DNA of 13,244 nt from an uncultured Micrococcales bacterium (lineage in GTDB: Bacteria; Actinomycetota; Actinomycetes; Actinomycetales; Microbacteriaceae), in assembly GCA_903929105.1 (NCBI GenBank), contig CAIYTL010000133.1, positions 1 to 13,244 on the forward strand, read 5' to 3'. The translations under genes were made by a program, and so were the position numbers. Positions 6,871 through 13,244 of the stretch are shown one piece after another; positions within the stretch are counted from its first letter, which is position 1, and the number at the start of each line of letters is the position of its first letter. Under the pieces are notes generated by a model that ran no database searches, was not told the DNA's origin, and worked only from the letters and a program-made list of their open reading frames with translations.

Positions 6871-7140
6871 ATGACACAGCTTGACATAGCTTTATGGCTC
6901 GGAATGATCTGCGTAGCTCTGGCAATGATTAGTTTTCGCTGGGGAACAGCTAGAGGCATTGTGGCGATATTGGTAACCGGTTTGCTTGTGCCGCTCTCGC
7001 TGATGTCACTGAGCAACCTTTTGCCCGAACTTGGCGTGGTGGTTGCGCTATTTATCGCAGCAGTGGTGCCCTCGCCCAAACAATCAGCAGTTGAGCAGTC
7101 GGCACAAACTAGTCGAGCAGAAGCGCAGGTTCTTCGATAA
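6871..7140 (+). CDS. Small membrane protein, unrecognised
   Basis: An 89-residue protein that I do not recognise. It begins MTQLDIALWLGMICVALAMI and has three hydrophobic segments (about 6-22, 28-46 and 53-68), then a short polar tail rich in Ser, Gln and Glu. The start at 6871 is preferred over the ATG at 6853 because GAAGGG lies 7 nt upstream. It is divergent from znuA and may share the Zur box. Its last 32 bases overlap, tail to tail, the end of the E2 gene on the other strand. The hydrophobic pattern and ribosome-binding site support it as real, but no conserved motif was seen. Confidence 0.6.
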   Translation: MTQLDIALWLGMICVALAMISFRWGTARGIVAILVTGLLVPLSLMSLSNLLPELGVVVALFIAAVVPSPKQSAVEQSAQTSRAEAQVLR

Positions 7141-8485
7141 TCGCAGCAACGTCTTGAACAAAACGTGATGCGACGTCGCCGTCAACAACTCGGTGGTCAA
7201 AAGTTGCGCCAATAGTTGTAACCTGGCGAACTTGAATCTCATTGTTCACAACCCAAGGCTTCGGGCGAATCGAGCCAAGGGCCACAATGCCCACTTCACC
7301 AGGGTTCAAAATCGGGGTTCCAGTGTCAACACCAAACACACCAATGTTGGTGAGCGTGATGGTTCCGTCGCGCATGTCAGCCGGAGTGGTCTTTCCGTCA
7401 CGAGCCGTGTAGGTCAGCTGCTCAAGGGCCTTAGCCAACTCAAGCATCGACATTTTGTCGGCATCTTTAATGTTCGGCACGATCAACCCGCGCGGGGTAG
7501 CAGCTGCCACACCAAAGTTCACAAAGTTGTGCACGATGATCTCTTCGTCGGTCCAAGTCGAGTTCACAGTTGGGTTGCGTCGCACAGCCCAAATCATTGC
7601 CTTGGCCATAATCAGCACCGGTGAAACTTTTACGCCCGCAAAGTCAGTTGAAGACTTTAAACGTTTGACATATTCCATAGTGCGGGTCGCATCAACATCA
7701 ACAAAAATGCTCACGTGCGGTGCGGTGAAAGCCGACTGAACCATTGCGGTGGCGATGGCCTTGCGCACGCCTTTAACAGGGATGCGCTCCTCACGAGCCG
7801 AAGGAGCCTCGGGAGTGCTCAAGTTTCTGAACACGCTCGCCTGAGATGCCGCGGCCAAAACGTCTTCGCGAGTGACTTCGCCGGCCGTGCCGGTTGGGTT
7901 CACGTTGCCGAGGTCTACGCCCAAGTCTTTGGCTAACTTGCGCACAGGAGGCTTAGCAATAATCGATTCGTCGTTGTTGCTAATGATCGGCATGGCTGAA
8001 GTTACCGAAGCAACCGGCAGTGCCGAGGCTGCCGCGGTTTGTGCTGGCAAAACGTTTGAGCTAGTGCGGCCGCGACGACGCGAACCAGCGTGACCGGCCG
8101 AACCGTAACCAACCAAGTTTGGTTGCTTCTCTTCACTAGAAACTGAAGCGGCCGTGTCTGAAACTGTGCTGTGCGCAGCCGCGGCCGCCGAAGCAGCGGC
8201 AGCCGGATCAATGCTGCCGGTAGCCGAGCCAACAACTGGCCCGGTTACAGTCACACTAATAATGGGCTTGCCCACCTCGACGGTGTCACCCTCTTTAGCC
8301 AAAAGCTCGCTGATAACGCCGGCGAAAGGGCAAGGCAACTCAACCAAAGACTTTGCAGTTTCAATTTCAACGATTACCTGGTTGACGCCAACGGTGTCGC
8401 CCGGGGCAACCTTCCACGAAACGATCTCAGCTTCAGTGAGCCCTTCGCCAACGTCTGGAAGATTGAAATAAGCAAGTTGTGACAT
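7109..8485 (-). CDS. bkdC: Branched-chain 2-oxoacid dehydrogenase E2 (dihydrolipoamide acyltransferase)
   Basis: The 458-residue core acyltransferase, which passes the acyl group from lipoamide to CoA. Domains in order: one lipoyl domain (1-80) with the lipoylated lysine K45 in EIETAKSLVEL; an Ala/Ser-rich linker with a basic patch SRRRGR (135-140); a peripheral subunit-binding domain (about 177-213, PPVRKLAKDLGVDL...GEVTREDVL); and the catalytic domain (about 232-458) with DHRVVDG (430-436) carrying H431 and D435. The single lipoyl domain and two-subunit E1 favour a branched-chain or general keto acid complex over the actinobacterial AceE-type pyruvate dehydrogenase. AGAGG precedes the ATG by 7 nt; E1-beta ends 12 nt upstream. 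No E3 gene is in the window. Confidence 0.93.
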   Translation of the reverse strand: MSQLAYFNLPDVGEGLTEAEIVSWKVAPGDTVGVNQVIVEIETAKSLVELPCPFAGVISELLAKEGDTVEVGKPIISVTVTGPVVGSATGSIDPAAAASAAAAAHSTVSDTAASVSSEEKQPNLVGYGSAGHAGSRRRGRTSSNVLPAQTAAASALPVASVTSAMPIISNNDESIIAKPPVRKLAKDLGVDLGNVNPTGTAGEVTREDVLAAASQASVFRNLSTPEAPSAREERIPVKGVRKAIATAMVQSAFTAPHVSIFVDVDATRTMEYVKRLKSSTDFAGVKVSPVLIMAKAMIWAVRRNPTVNSTWTDEEIIVHNFVNFGVAAATPRGLIVPNIKDADKMSMLELAKALEQLTYTARDGKTTPADMRDGTITLTNIGVFGVDTGTPILNPGEVGIVALGSIRPKPWVVNNEIQVRQVTTIGATFDHRVVDGDVASRFVQDVAAIIEEPALLLD

Positions 8486-8497
8486 GGTGTGCCTCTC

Positions 8498-9481
8498 TTA
8501 ATAAGCCAAGACTCGGTCAACCGCATCAAGAATGCGGTCGGCGTCAGGCAAGAATCTTTCTTCAAGCTTCGCAGGTGGGTAGGGCACATCGAAGCCACCA
8601 ACACGCAAAACCGGCGCTTCAAGGTGATAAAAGGCAAGCTCGTGAACTTTTGCTGCAATTTCTGAGCCAACAGAAACAAAGTTGCTGGCCTCTTGAGCAA
8701 CGACCAGTCGGCCAGTTTTCTTAACAGACTCAACAATCGCGCCAAAGTCAATCGGCGAGATCGAACGCAAGTCGATTACCTCAAGGCTTACGCCCTCTTC
8801 AGCAGCGATCTCAGCGGCTTGCAATGCGACCGTGACCATCGGGCCATAGCAAACCACGGTTGCACTTGTTCCCTCGCGCAACACTCGAGCCGAGTGCAGT
8901 GCCAGCGGGGCTTCGTCAAGGTTGACCGGGCCCTTCTGCCAATAGCGACGCTTTGGTTCGAAGAACATGATTGGGTCGCTCGAAGCCACAGCTTGCTGAA
9001 TCATCCAGTAAGCATCGTTCGGGTTGCTGGGGCTAACAATTCGCAAACCCGCGGTGTGCGCAAAATAAGCTTCGGGGCTTTCGCTGTGGTGTTCAACAGC
9101 TCCGATGCCGCCGCCATAGGGAACACGAATGACCACAGGCATGGTCAGGTAGCCTTCAGAACGGTTTTGCAACTTAGCCAACTGAGTAGTGATCTGGTTG
9201 AAGGCCGGAAAAATGAATCCGTCGAATTGAATTTCGGTAACCGAACTGTAGCCTCGCATTGCAAGGCCAATCGCGGTTCCGATGATTCCCGATTCTGCAA
9301 TCGGTGAGTTGAAGATTCGCTTCGGGCCAAACTCGGCCAACAAGCCTTCGGTCACACGAAAGACGCCGCCGAGCTCAGCAACGTCTTCGCCGAAAACCAA
9401 AACTTTTTCATTGTCGTGCATTGCTTTAGCCAGACCAGAGTTAATGGCCTTGGCAATCGACATTTCTACGAAGTTGCTCAT
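8498..9481 (-). CDS. bkdB: 2-oxoacid dehydrogenase E1 component, beta subunit
   Basis: A 327-residue transketolase-like E1-beta that pairs with E1-alpha to decarboxylate the 2-oxo acid with thiamine diphosphate. Conserved parts are FGEDVAELGGVFRVTEGL (30-47), NSPIAESGIIG with the cofactor-contacting glutamate E63, EIQFDGFIFPAFNQI (83-97), and YGGGIGAVEHHSESPEAYFA (122-141). The length is normal. The ATG at 9481 shares its A with the E1-alpha stop (TAATG), with GAGGG 8 nt upstream, so the alpha and beta subunits are made in a coupled way. The substrate (branched-chain acids, pyruvate or both) cannot be fixed from sequence alone. Confidence 0.94.
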   Translation of the reverse strand: MSNFVEMSIAKAINSGLAKAMHDNEKVLVFGEDVAELGGVFRVTEGLLAEFGPKRIFNSPIAESGIIGTAIGLAMRGYSSVTEIQFDGFIFPAFNQITTQLAKLQNRSEGYLTMPVVIRVPYGGGIGAVEHHSESPEAYFAHTAGLRIVSPSNPNDAYWMIQQAVASSDPIMFFEPKRRYWQKGPVNLDEAPLALHSARVLREGTSATVVCYGPMVTVALQAAEIAAEEGVSLEVIDLRSISPIDFGAIVESVKKTGRLVVAQEASNFVSVGSEIAAKVHELAFYHLEAPVLRVGGFDVPYPPAKLEERFLPDADRILDAVDRVLAY

Positions 9482-10608
9482 TAGTTGCCCTCGCCCTCAA
9501 ATGAAGCTTCATAATCGTTGAGCCATGCATATTGCTCGGCGATTACCGGGTGAGGCTGCGAATAAACGTGCTGGAACATGTTTTCAATCGGCGGGTTTCC
9601 CAAAGCAAAAGTAGCTTCACGAATCTCGGCTGCAAGCTTGTCGCCGTGAGCTGCGCACTCATCAAAGAATGCCTGCTCAACACCGCGATTGCGCAAGAAC
9701 TTTTCGAACCGCGCCAACGGGTCTCGGGCCTGCCAATATTCGACTTCGGCTGAATCGCGATATTTAGTCGGATCATCGCTGGTGGTGTGAGCACCGATGC
9801 GATAGGTCATCGCCTCGATGAAAGTTGGTCCGAGGCCGGCGCGGGCGTCATCCATGTGCTTAGCGGTTACCGCGTAGCAAGCTAGAACGTCGTTTCCGTC
9901 AACTTGGATTCCGGGCACACCAAAACCGGTGCCGCGAAGATATAGAGGAACCTTTGTCTGACGAGCCACGTTTGACGAAATGGCCCACTGGTTGTTCTGG
10001 CAGAAGAAGACCTGAGGAGTTTGATTGATGGCAGCAAACAAGAGCGATTCGCTCACGTCACCTTCAGCTGTTGCTCCATCACCGAAATAAGTGATTACTG
10101 CTAGGTCTTCGTCTTTGTTTCCGGTGCCAACTTTGCCATCAAAAGCCACGCCCATGGCATAACCGGTTGCATGCAGTGCTTGAGTGCCCAAAACAATTGC
10201 ATAGAGGTGAAAGCGAGTTTCGTCAGGGTTCCAACCACCGTGGTTAACACCGCGAAGCATTTTGAGAATAGACATGAGGTCGATGCCGTGGGTGATAGCC
10301 ACACCGTGTTCGCGGTAGCTAGGAAAAATGTGGTCGTTGTGGCCAACGCCATAACCTGAACCAATTTGTGCAGCTTCTTGACCGATGGCGGGAATCCAGA
10401 GGCCTAATTGGCCTTGGCGCTGAAGGGCGGTGGCCTCAGCGTCGAATCGACGCATGATTGCCATGTCGCGATAAAACTTGAGATAGTCAGCGTCGGTTAG
10501 GCGCTCAATGTAGGCGGCATAGTCAGCGAACTCAGGGGCAACACTAAACTCACCCTCTATTGAGAGCATTTGAACCATAGGCACGCGTTGTGCGTCTTGT
10601 GCAGTCAC
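9481..10608 (-). CDS. bkdA: 2-oxoacid dehydrogenase E1 component, alpha subunit
   Basis: A 375-residue E1-alpha with the thiamine diphosphate motif GDGATAEGD...QNN (GDG at 176-178, NN at 205-206), preceded by RRFDAEATALQRQGQLG and GQEAAQIGSG. The loop TYRIGAHTTSDDPTKYR (268-284) contacts the cofactor. The open frame extends to 10719, but that would cross the divergent gene. I chose the GTG at 10608 because homologues begin near MVQLL.PEGE and because TAAATT (10621-10616) lies 7 nt upstream, giving a leaderless start. ATG 10578 and ATG 10647 are alternatives. It heads the bkdA-bkdB-bkdC operon, which feeds acyl-CoA to central metabolism or branched fatty acid synthesis. Confidence 0.92.
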   Translation of the reverse strand: MTAQDAQRVPMVQMLSIEGEFSVAPEFADYAAYIERLTDADYLKFYRDMAIMRRFDAEATALQRQGQLGLWIPAIGQEAAQIGSGYGVGHNDHIFPSYREHGVAITHGIDLMSILKMLRGVNHGGWNPDETRFHLYAIVLGTQALHATGYAMGVAFDGKVGTGNKDEDLAVITYFGDGATAEGDVSESLLFAAINQTPQVFFCQNNQWAISSNVARQTKVPLYLRGTGFGVPGIQVDGNDVLACYAVTAKHMDDARAGLGPTFIEAMTYRIGAHTTSDDPTKYRDSAEVEYWQARDPLARFEKFLRNRGVEQAFFDECAAHGDKLAAEIREATFALGNPPIENMFQHVYSQPHPVIAEQYAWLNDYEASFEGEGN

Positions 10609-10621
10609 AGACTCCAATTTA
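10609..10621 (-). promoter_or_regulatory. Putative leaderless promoter (-10) of bkdA
   Basis: TAAATT on the minus strand (10621-10616) fits TANNNT and stands 7 nt before the GTG at 10608. No good -35 is seen; its expected position overlaps the -10 of the divergent gene. Confidence 0.4.
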
Positions 10622-10630
10622 CTTTGTTCG

Positions 10631-10645
10631 TGGCAGAATCTAGAC
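10631..10645 (+). promoter_or_regulatory. Putative leaderless promoter (-10) of the holin-family gene
   Basis: TGGCAGAAT (10631-10639) followed by 6 nt and the ATG at 10646. The same nine bases with the same spacing precede purB. No Shine-Dalgarno is present. Confidence 0.5.
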
Positions 10646-11071
10646 ATGATTCGATTTCTAGTTGCAACAGTTATTAACGCGTTTGGCCTATGGGTGGTCA
10701 CAAGTTTGATTCCGGCCATTCATTTGGTGCCATACGGCGGCCTTGAAACTTGGCAATATGTTCTCAGCTATTTGACCGTCGCATTGATTTTTGGGCTTGT
10801 GAACTCGGTTATCGCTCCCGTAATCAAAATCATTGCTCTGCCGGCTTACATCTTGACTTTCGGCTTGATTTCGTTCGTGATCAATGGCGCCCTGCTTTTG
10901 CTTGTTGCATGGATCAGCGGCTTCTTGAACTTTGGAGTATTCAAAATCGACGGGTTCACTAGCTCAGGCTTGAGCATCACCTCACTTGGTTGGGCGATTG
11001 TGGCGTCACTGATTTTGAGTGTTACTGCTTTTGTAACCCGCGGAGCCTTGAAGCTTTTCAGAATCTTGTAA
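10646..11071 (+). CDS. Phage holin family 4_2 (YvlD-like) membrane protein
   Basis: A 141-residue protein with four hydrophobic segments (about 3-22, 38-57, 62-92, 112-131). The pattern, an N-terminal RFLVATVINAFGLWV, then ALIFGLVNSVIAPVIKIIAL, then ILTFGLISFVINGALLLLVA, is typical of the phage_holin_4_2 family. Despite the name, these are chromosomal proteins of unknown role, sometimes linked to envelope stress in Bacillus (YvlD); there is no phage context here. It is divergent from bkdA, and its start codon is 37 bases from that gene's GTG. The last 66 bases overlap the 3' end of the opposite-strand gene at 11006. Confidence 0.88.
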   Translation: MIRFLVATVINAFGLWVVTSLIPAIHLVPYGGLETWQYVLSYLTVALIFGLVNSVIAPVIKIIALPAYILTFGLISFVINGALLLLVAWISGFLNFGVFKIDGFTSSGLSITSLGWAIVASLILSVTAFVTRGALKLFRIL

Positions 11072-11515
11072 CTCGATCGGCTTGGGTTTGGCGTCGTCGT
11101 TGTCTTTGGGCCAACCCAGGTGCAGTTTTGCAAAAAACGGCGCGGTTGCAGCAACTTCGAGAAGTTGATGTTCGGTGGCCATTTTTCGGTCAATGGTGAG
11201 TTCGCCGGCTTGATAACGACTTTCAACTAGATCACAAAGCGCATTTAGGTTTGCTAGCTGCGACCAGATCGCAGTCAGCCCGGCGGCAACCGCTAGGCCC
11301 AGTTCTGGGTTCTCGATAGCCCAGACCACTAAACCGCAGTCGTTAAAAATCAAATCGGCGATGTCGTTATTTGCCAGCCCAAACATCGAAGCCACGCGCG
11401 AGCTGTGGTCGCCCCATAGGGCCAACTGACTTGCCGTCAGCTGATGGCGAATGCGATTTAGCTCGTTGAGATCGGCGTGAACCTGCACGCCATCGGTTGA
11501 GGTAATGGTTCTCAT
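11006..11515 (-). CDS. Hypothetical protein with YxxxE motif, partner of the WxG-like protein
   Basis: A 169-residue protein that I do not recognise. It is mainly helical by composition up to about residue 130, then has a Pro/Lys/Ser/Asn-rich, probably disordered tail. The helical part contains LCDLVESRYQAGELTID, where Y101xxxE105 matches the general type VII secretion signal YxxxD/E, and an LWGDHSSRV segment near residue 34. The ATG at 11515 shares one base with the upstream gene's stop (TGATG), so the pair is coupled. The open frame extends to 11689, but only by reading through the upstream gene in another frame. The 3' end overlaps the holin-family gene by 66 bases. No lipobox or signal peptide was seen. 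Confidence 0.7.
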   Translation of the reverse strand: MRTITSTDGVQVHADLNELNRIRHQLTASQLALWGDHSSRVASMFGLANNDIADLIFNDCGLVVWAIENPELGLAVAAGLTAIWSQLANLNALCDLVESRYQAGELTIDRKMATEHQLLEVAATAPFFAKLHLGWPKDNDDAKPKPIELQDSEKLQGSAGYKSSNTQNQ

Positions 11516-11760
11516 CAGAGGTGAAGCCCTAACTGCGCAATCATTTGCGTGAGCGGAACCACCGGTGTTAACCCAATTGGTGTGCCTCCGCCCAACGATG
11601 ACCCGCCGAGCAAAGTGCAAATGGCTGTCAGTTCGATTTCGAGCAGGTCGATTCGATGCATAAAGGCCGTAGCAGCTGGGCCTGACCAAAGAGCGGGGTT
11701 TGGCTTAGACATGCGAAGCGCCGCCAAGGCTGCCTGAATGTTGTTTAGTAGCTGATTCAT
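11515..11760 (-). CDS. Small WxG-like protein
   Basis: An 81-residue protein: a first helix (about 1-16), a turn LWSGPAATAF with W25-S26-G27, a second helix (about 29-51, HRIDLLEIELTAICTLL), then a Gly/Pro-rich stretch and a short hydrophobic end. The helix-WxG-helix plan recalls WXG100/ESAT-6-like proteins, but the first helix is much shorter than usual, so membership is uncertain. It is the first gene of a two-gene unit with the protein at 11006-11515. No clear Shine-Dalgarno or good promoter precedes the ATG; GAAACT 6 nt upstream is a weak -10 candidate. The 134 bases between it and purB hold only promoter-type sequence. Confidence 0.65.
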   Translation of the reverse strand: MNQLLNNIQAALAALRMSKPNPALWSGPAATAFMHRIDLLEIELTAICTLLGGSSLGGGTPIGLTPVVPLTQMIAQLGLHL

Positions 11761-11879
11761 TGTTCAAGTTTCGATTTTTGTGATTCGCATAGAGGCGAAC
11801 GAACTCAAACGGTGCAAAGTCAGTCGATCTTGCTGGCTGCTAGCAACTGCGCTCGTAGCACCCCTCAACTTGCAATCGC

Positions 11880-11894
11880 TGGCAGAATAGAGGG
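11880..11894 (+). promoter_or_regulatory. Putative leaderless promoter (-10) of purB
   Basis: TGGCAGAAT (11880-11888) followed by six bases and the GTG at 11895; it is identical in sequence and spacing to the motif before the gene at 10646. The -35 region is not recognisable, so a TGN-extended -10 may substitute for it. Confidence 0.5.
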
Positions 11895-13244
11895 GTGAGC
11901 AAACTTTCAATTCAGCCCCTAAGCCCCCTCGACGGTCGCTATCGTTCGGCAGTTGCCGACCTTGGCATTCACCTTTCAGAAGCCGGCCTAAACCGCGCCC
12001 GCATCGCCGTCGAAGTTGAGTGGTTGCTGCACCTCGCCAACCGCAACCTGCTGGGCACCAACCGCACCATCGACCAGGCCGAGGCCAAGACCCTGCGCGA
12101 CCTAGTCGCAAACTTTTCTGACGAAGACGTAGCCAAGCTGGCCGCATTCGAGGCAACCACCAAGCACGACGTTAAAGCGGTTGAATACTTTATTCGCGAA
12201 AAATTGACGGCGATGGGCCGCCCCGACCTTCTTGAACTAACCCACTTCGCGTGCACCAGCGAAGACATCAACAACCTGTCTTATGCCATTGTCGTGCGCG
12301 ACGCGGTGAACGATGTTTGGTTGCCTCGCGTTGAACTGTTGATGGCTAAGCTTCGCGCGCTGTCTGCCAAATCGGCAGCCGTGCCGATGTTGTCGCGCAC
12401 TCACGGCCAACCAGCTACCCCAACCACCATGGGCAAAGAGATCGCCGTTTTTGTTCACCGCCTGCAGCGCCAGCTCGACCGCATTGCAAAGGCGGAATAT
12501 CTTGGCAAGTTCAGTGGCGCGACCGGCACTTTCTCGGCGCACGTGGTCGCCGCCCCATCCGTTGACTGGCTCACCGAGTCTGAGGTTTTTGTAAGCAGCT
12601 TGGGTCTCACCTGGAACCCACTCACCACCCAGATCGAATCACACGACTGGCAAGCTGAGCTTTATGGCTCAGTCGCGCTGTTCAACCGCATCTTGCACAA
12701 TTTCTGCACGGATGTTTGGACCTACATCTCGCTGAACTATTTCAAGCAGATTCCTCAGGCGGGAGCCACTGGCTCATCAACTATGCCTCACAAAGTCAAC
12801 CCGATTCGCTTTGAGAACGCCGAGTCAAACCTCGAGCTGTCAAATGCCGTGCTCGACAGCTTGGCAGCCACACTTGTGACATCGAGGATGCAGCGCGACC
12901 TAACCGACTCAAGCTCGCAGCGCAACATTGGTTTGGGTTTTGGTCACTCGCTTTTGGCAGTGGATAACGTAACTCGCGGTCTTGACGAGCTCGAGCTTTC
13001 AAGTGCCATTCTTGCTAGCGACCTAGCCGAGAATCTCGAAGTTTTAGGTGAGGCAGTTCAGACCGTGATTCGCGCTGAGGTGGCCGCCGGCCGCAGCAGC
13101 ATTTCGAACCCTTATGAGCTTCTCAAAGAACTTACACGCGGCAAACGAATCAGCACCGATGACTTGCAAGTGTTCATCAATCAACTGGAAATCGGGCAAG
13201 AAGCCAAAGATCGACTTTTGCTTCTGACTCCGCACAACTACATC
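11895..13244 (+). CDS. purB: Adenylosuccinate lyase, C-terminus cut by window edge
   Basis: 450 codons without a stop; the E. coli enzyme has 456, so only the last few residues are missing. It splits SAICAR and adenylosuccinate, releasing fumarate, in purine synthesis. The start MSKLSIQPLSPLDGRYRSAV is typical of the family. Catalytic features are THGQPATP with H170 (12402), the signature loop GSSTMPHKVNP (293-303) with the catalytic serine at about 295, and TSEDINN. All are intact. The GTG at 11895 is supported by the family's N-terminus and by a -10-like motif 6 nt upstream; AGAGGGG immediately before it is too close to be a normal ribosome-binding site. It stands alone and is divergent from the WxG-like pair. 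Confidence 0.97.
   Translation, partial: MSKLSIQPLSPLDGRYRSAVADLGIHLSEAGLNRARIAVEVEWLLHLANRNLLGTNRTIDQAEAKTLRDLVANFSDEDVAKLAAFEATTKHDVKAVEYFIREKLTAMGRPDLLELTHFACTSEDINNLSYAIVVRDAVNDVWLPRVELLMAKLRALSAKSAAVPMLSRTHGQPATPTTMGKEIAVFVHRLQRQLDRIAKAEYLGKFSGATGTFSAHVVAAPSVDWLTESEVFVSSLGLTWNPLTTQIESHDWQAELYGSVALFNRILHNFCTDVWTYISLNYFKQIPQAGATGSSTMPHKVNPIRFENAESNLELSNAVLDSLAATLVTSRMQRDLTDSSSQRNIGLGFGHSLLAVDNVTRGLDELELSSAILASDLAENLEVLGEAVQTVIRAEVAAGRSSISNPYELLKELTRGKRISTDDLQVFINQLEIGQEAKDRLLLLTPHNYI

Noticed and set aside
6831..7079. 82-codon minus-strand frame opposite the small membrane protein
   Set aside because: Low-complexity Thr/Ser/Ala translation without ribosome-binding site; the plus-strand reading has a membrane-protein pattern and GAAGGG.
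8693..9307. 204-codon plus-strand open frame opposite E1-beta
   Set aside because: It lies wholly antisense to a clearly conserved gene, and its translation has no family resemblance or sensible composition; it is a shadow frame.
10609..10719. N-terminal extension of bkdA across the divergent gene
   Set aside because: The added residues resemble no E1-alpha N-terminus, and the stretch contains the start and first codons of the holin-family gene on the other strand.
10646..11071. Holin-family gene as evidence of a prophage
   Set aside because: The family name is historical; no endolysin, integrase, structural gene or att-like repeat is nearby.
11838..11845. TGCTAGCA palindrome and neighbouring short repeats before purB, considered as a riboswitch or tRNA-like element
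   Set aside because: No extended pairing or conserved core could be drawn, and the start of purB appears leaderless.

Overview
The window looks like chromosomal DNA of a small-genome actinobacterium, most likely a member of the Microbacteriaceae (freshwater Rhodoluna/Aquiluna-like lineages would fit). The reasons are the intermediate GC content, very tight gene packing, a CopD-CtaG fusion protein, an actinobacterial-type Zur, a two-subunit E1 branched-chain keto acid dehydrogenase, cysteine-free ribosomal proteins S14 and L33, and several genes that appear to be transcribed without a 5' leader. The taxonomic placement is inference from protein style. No tRNA, rRNA, CRISPR, insertion sequence or prophage was seen, and no stretch over about 300 bases lacks a gene.

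Layout: (1) 1-2106, minus strand: a copper/cytochrome-oxidase assembly membrane protein (CopD-CtaG fusion), followed by the first 32 codons of a PIF1-like helicase. (2) 2114-2442, minus: the nucleoid protein HU with a strong terminator. (3) 2636-3415, minus: the ribosomal operon rpmB-rpmG-rpsN with its own terminator; rpmG is only 56 codons. (4) 3509-6754, minus: a zinc-uptake operon znuA-znuC-znuB-zur whose genes overlap by one base or are 2 nt apart, with a near-palindromic Zur box on the znuA promoter. (5) 6871-7140, plus: a small unrecognised membrane protein whose possible promoter shares that Zur box. (6) 7109-10608, minus: E1-alpha, E1-beta and E2 of a branched-chain 2-oxoacid dehydrogenase complex. 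(7) 10646-11071, plus: a four-helix membrane protein of the phage-holin 4_2/YvlD family, divergent from E1-alpha across only 37 bases. (8) 11006-11760, minus: two coupled genes of unknown function; the first has a WxG turn and the second a YxxxE motif, recalling type VII secretion substrates. (9) 11895-13244, plus: purB, cut by the window edge just before its end.

The zinc locus is the clearest functional unit. Zur keeps every metal ligand expected from the mycobacterial FurB structure. It is the last gene of the transporter operon it should repress, and it lies next to ribosomal proteins in their zinc-free forms. The other recurrent theme is leaderless transcription: znuA, ctaG, bkdA, the holin-family gene and purB all have a plausible -10 hexamer 6 or 7 nt before the start codon. 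Internal operon genes and hup instead use Shine-Dalgarno sequences.
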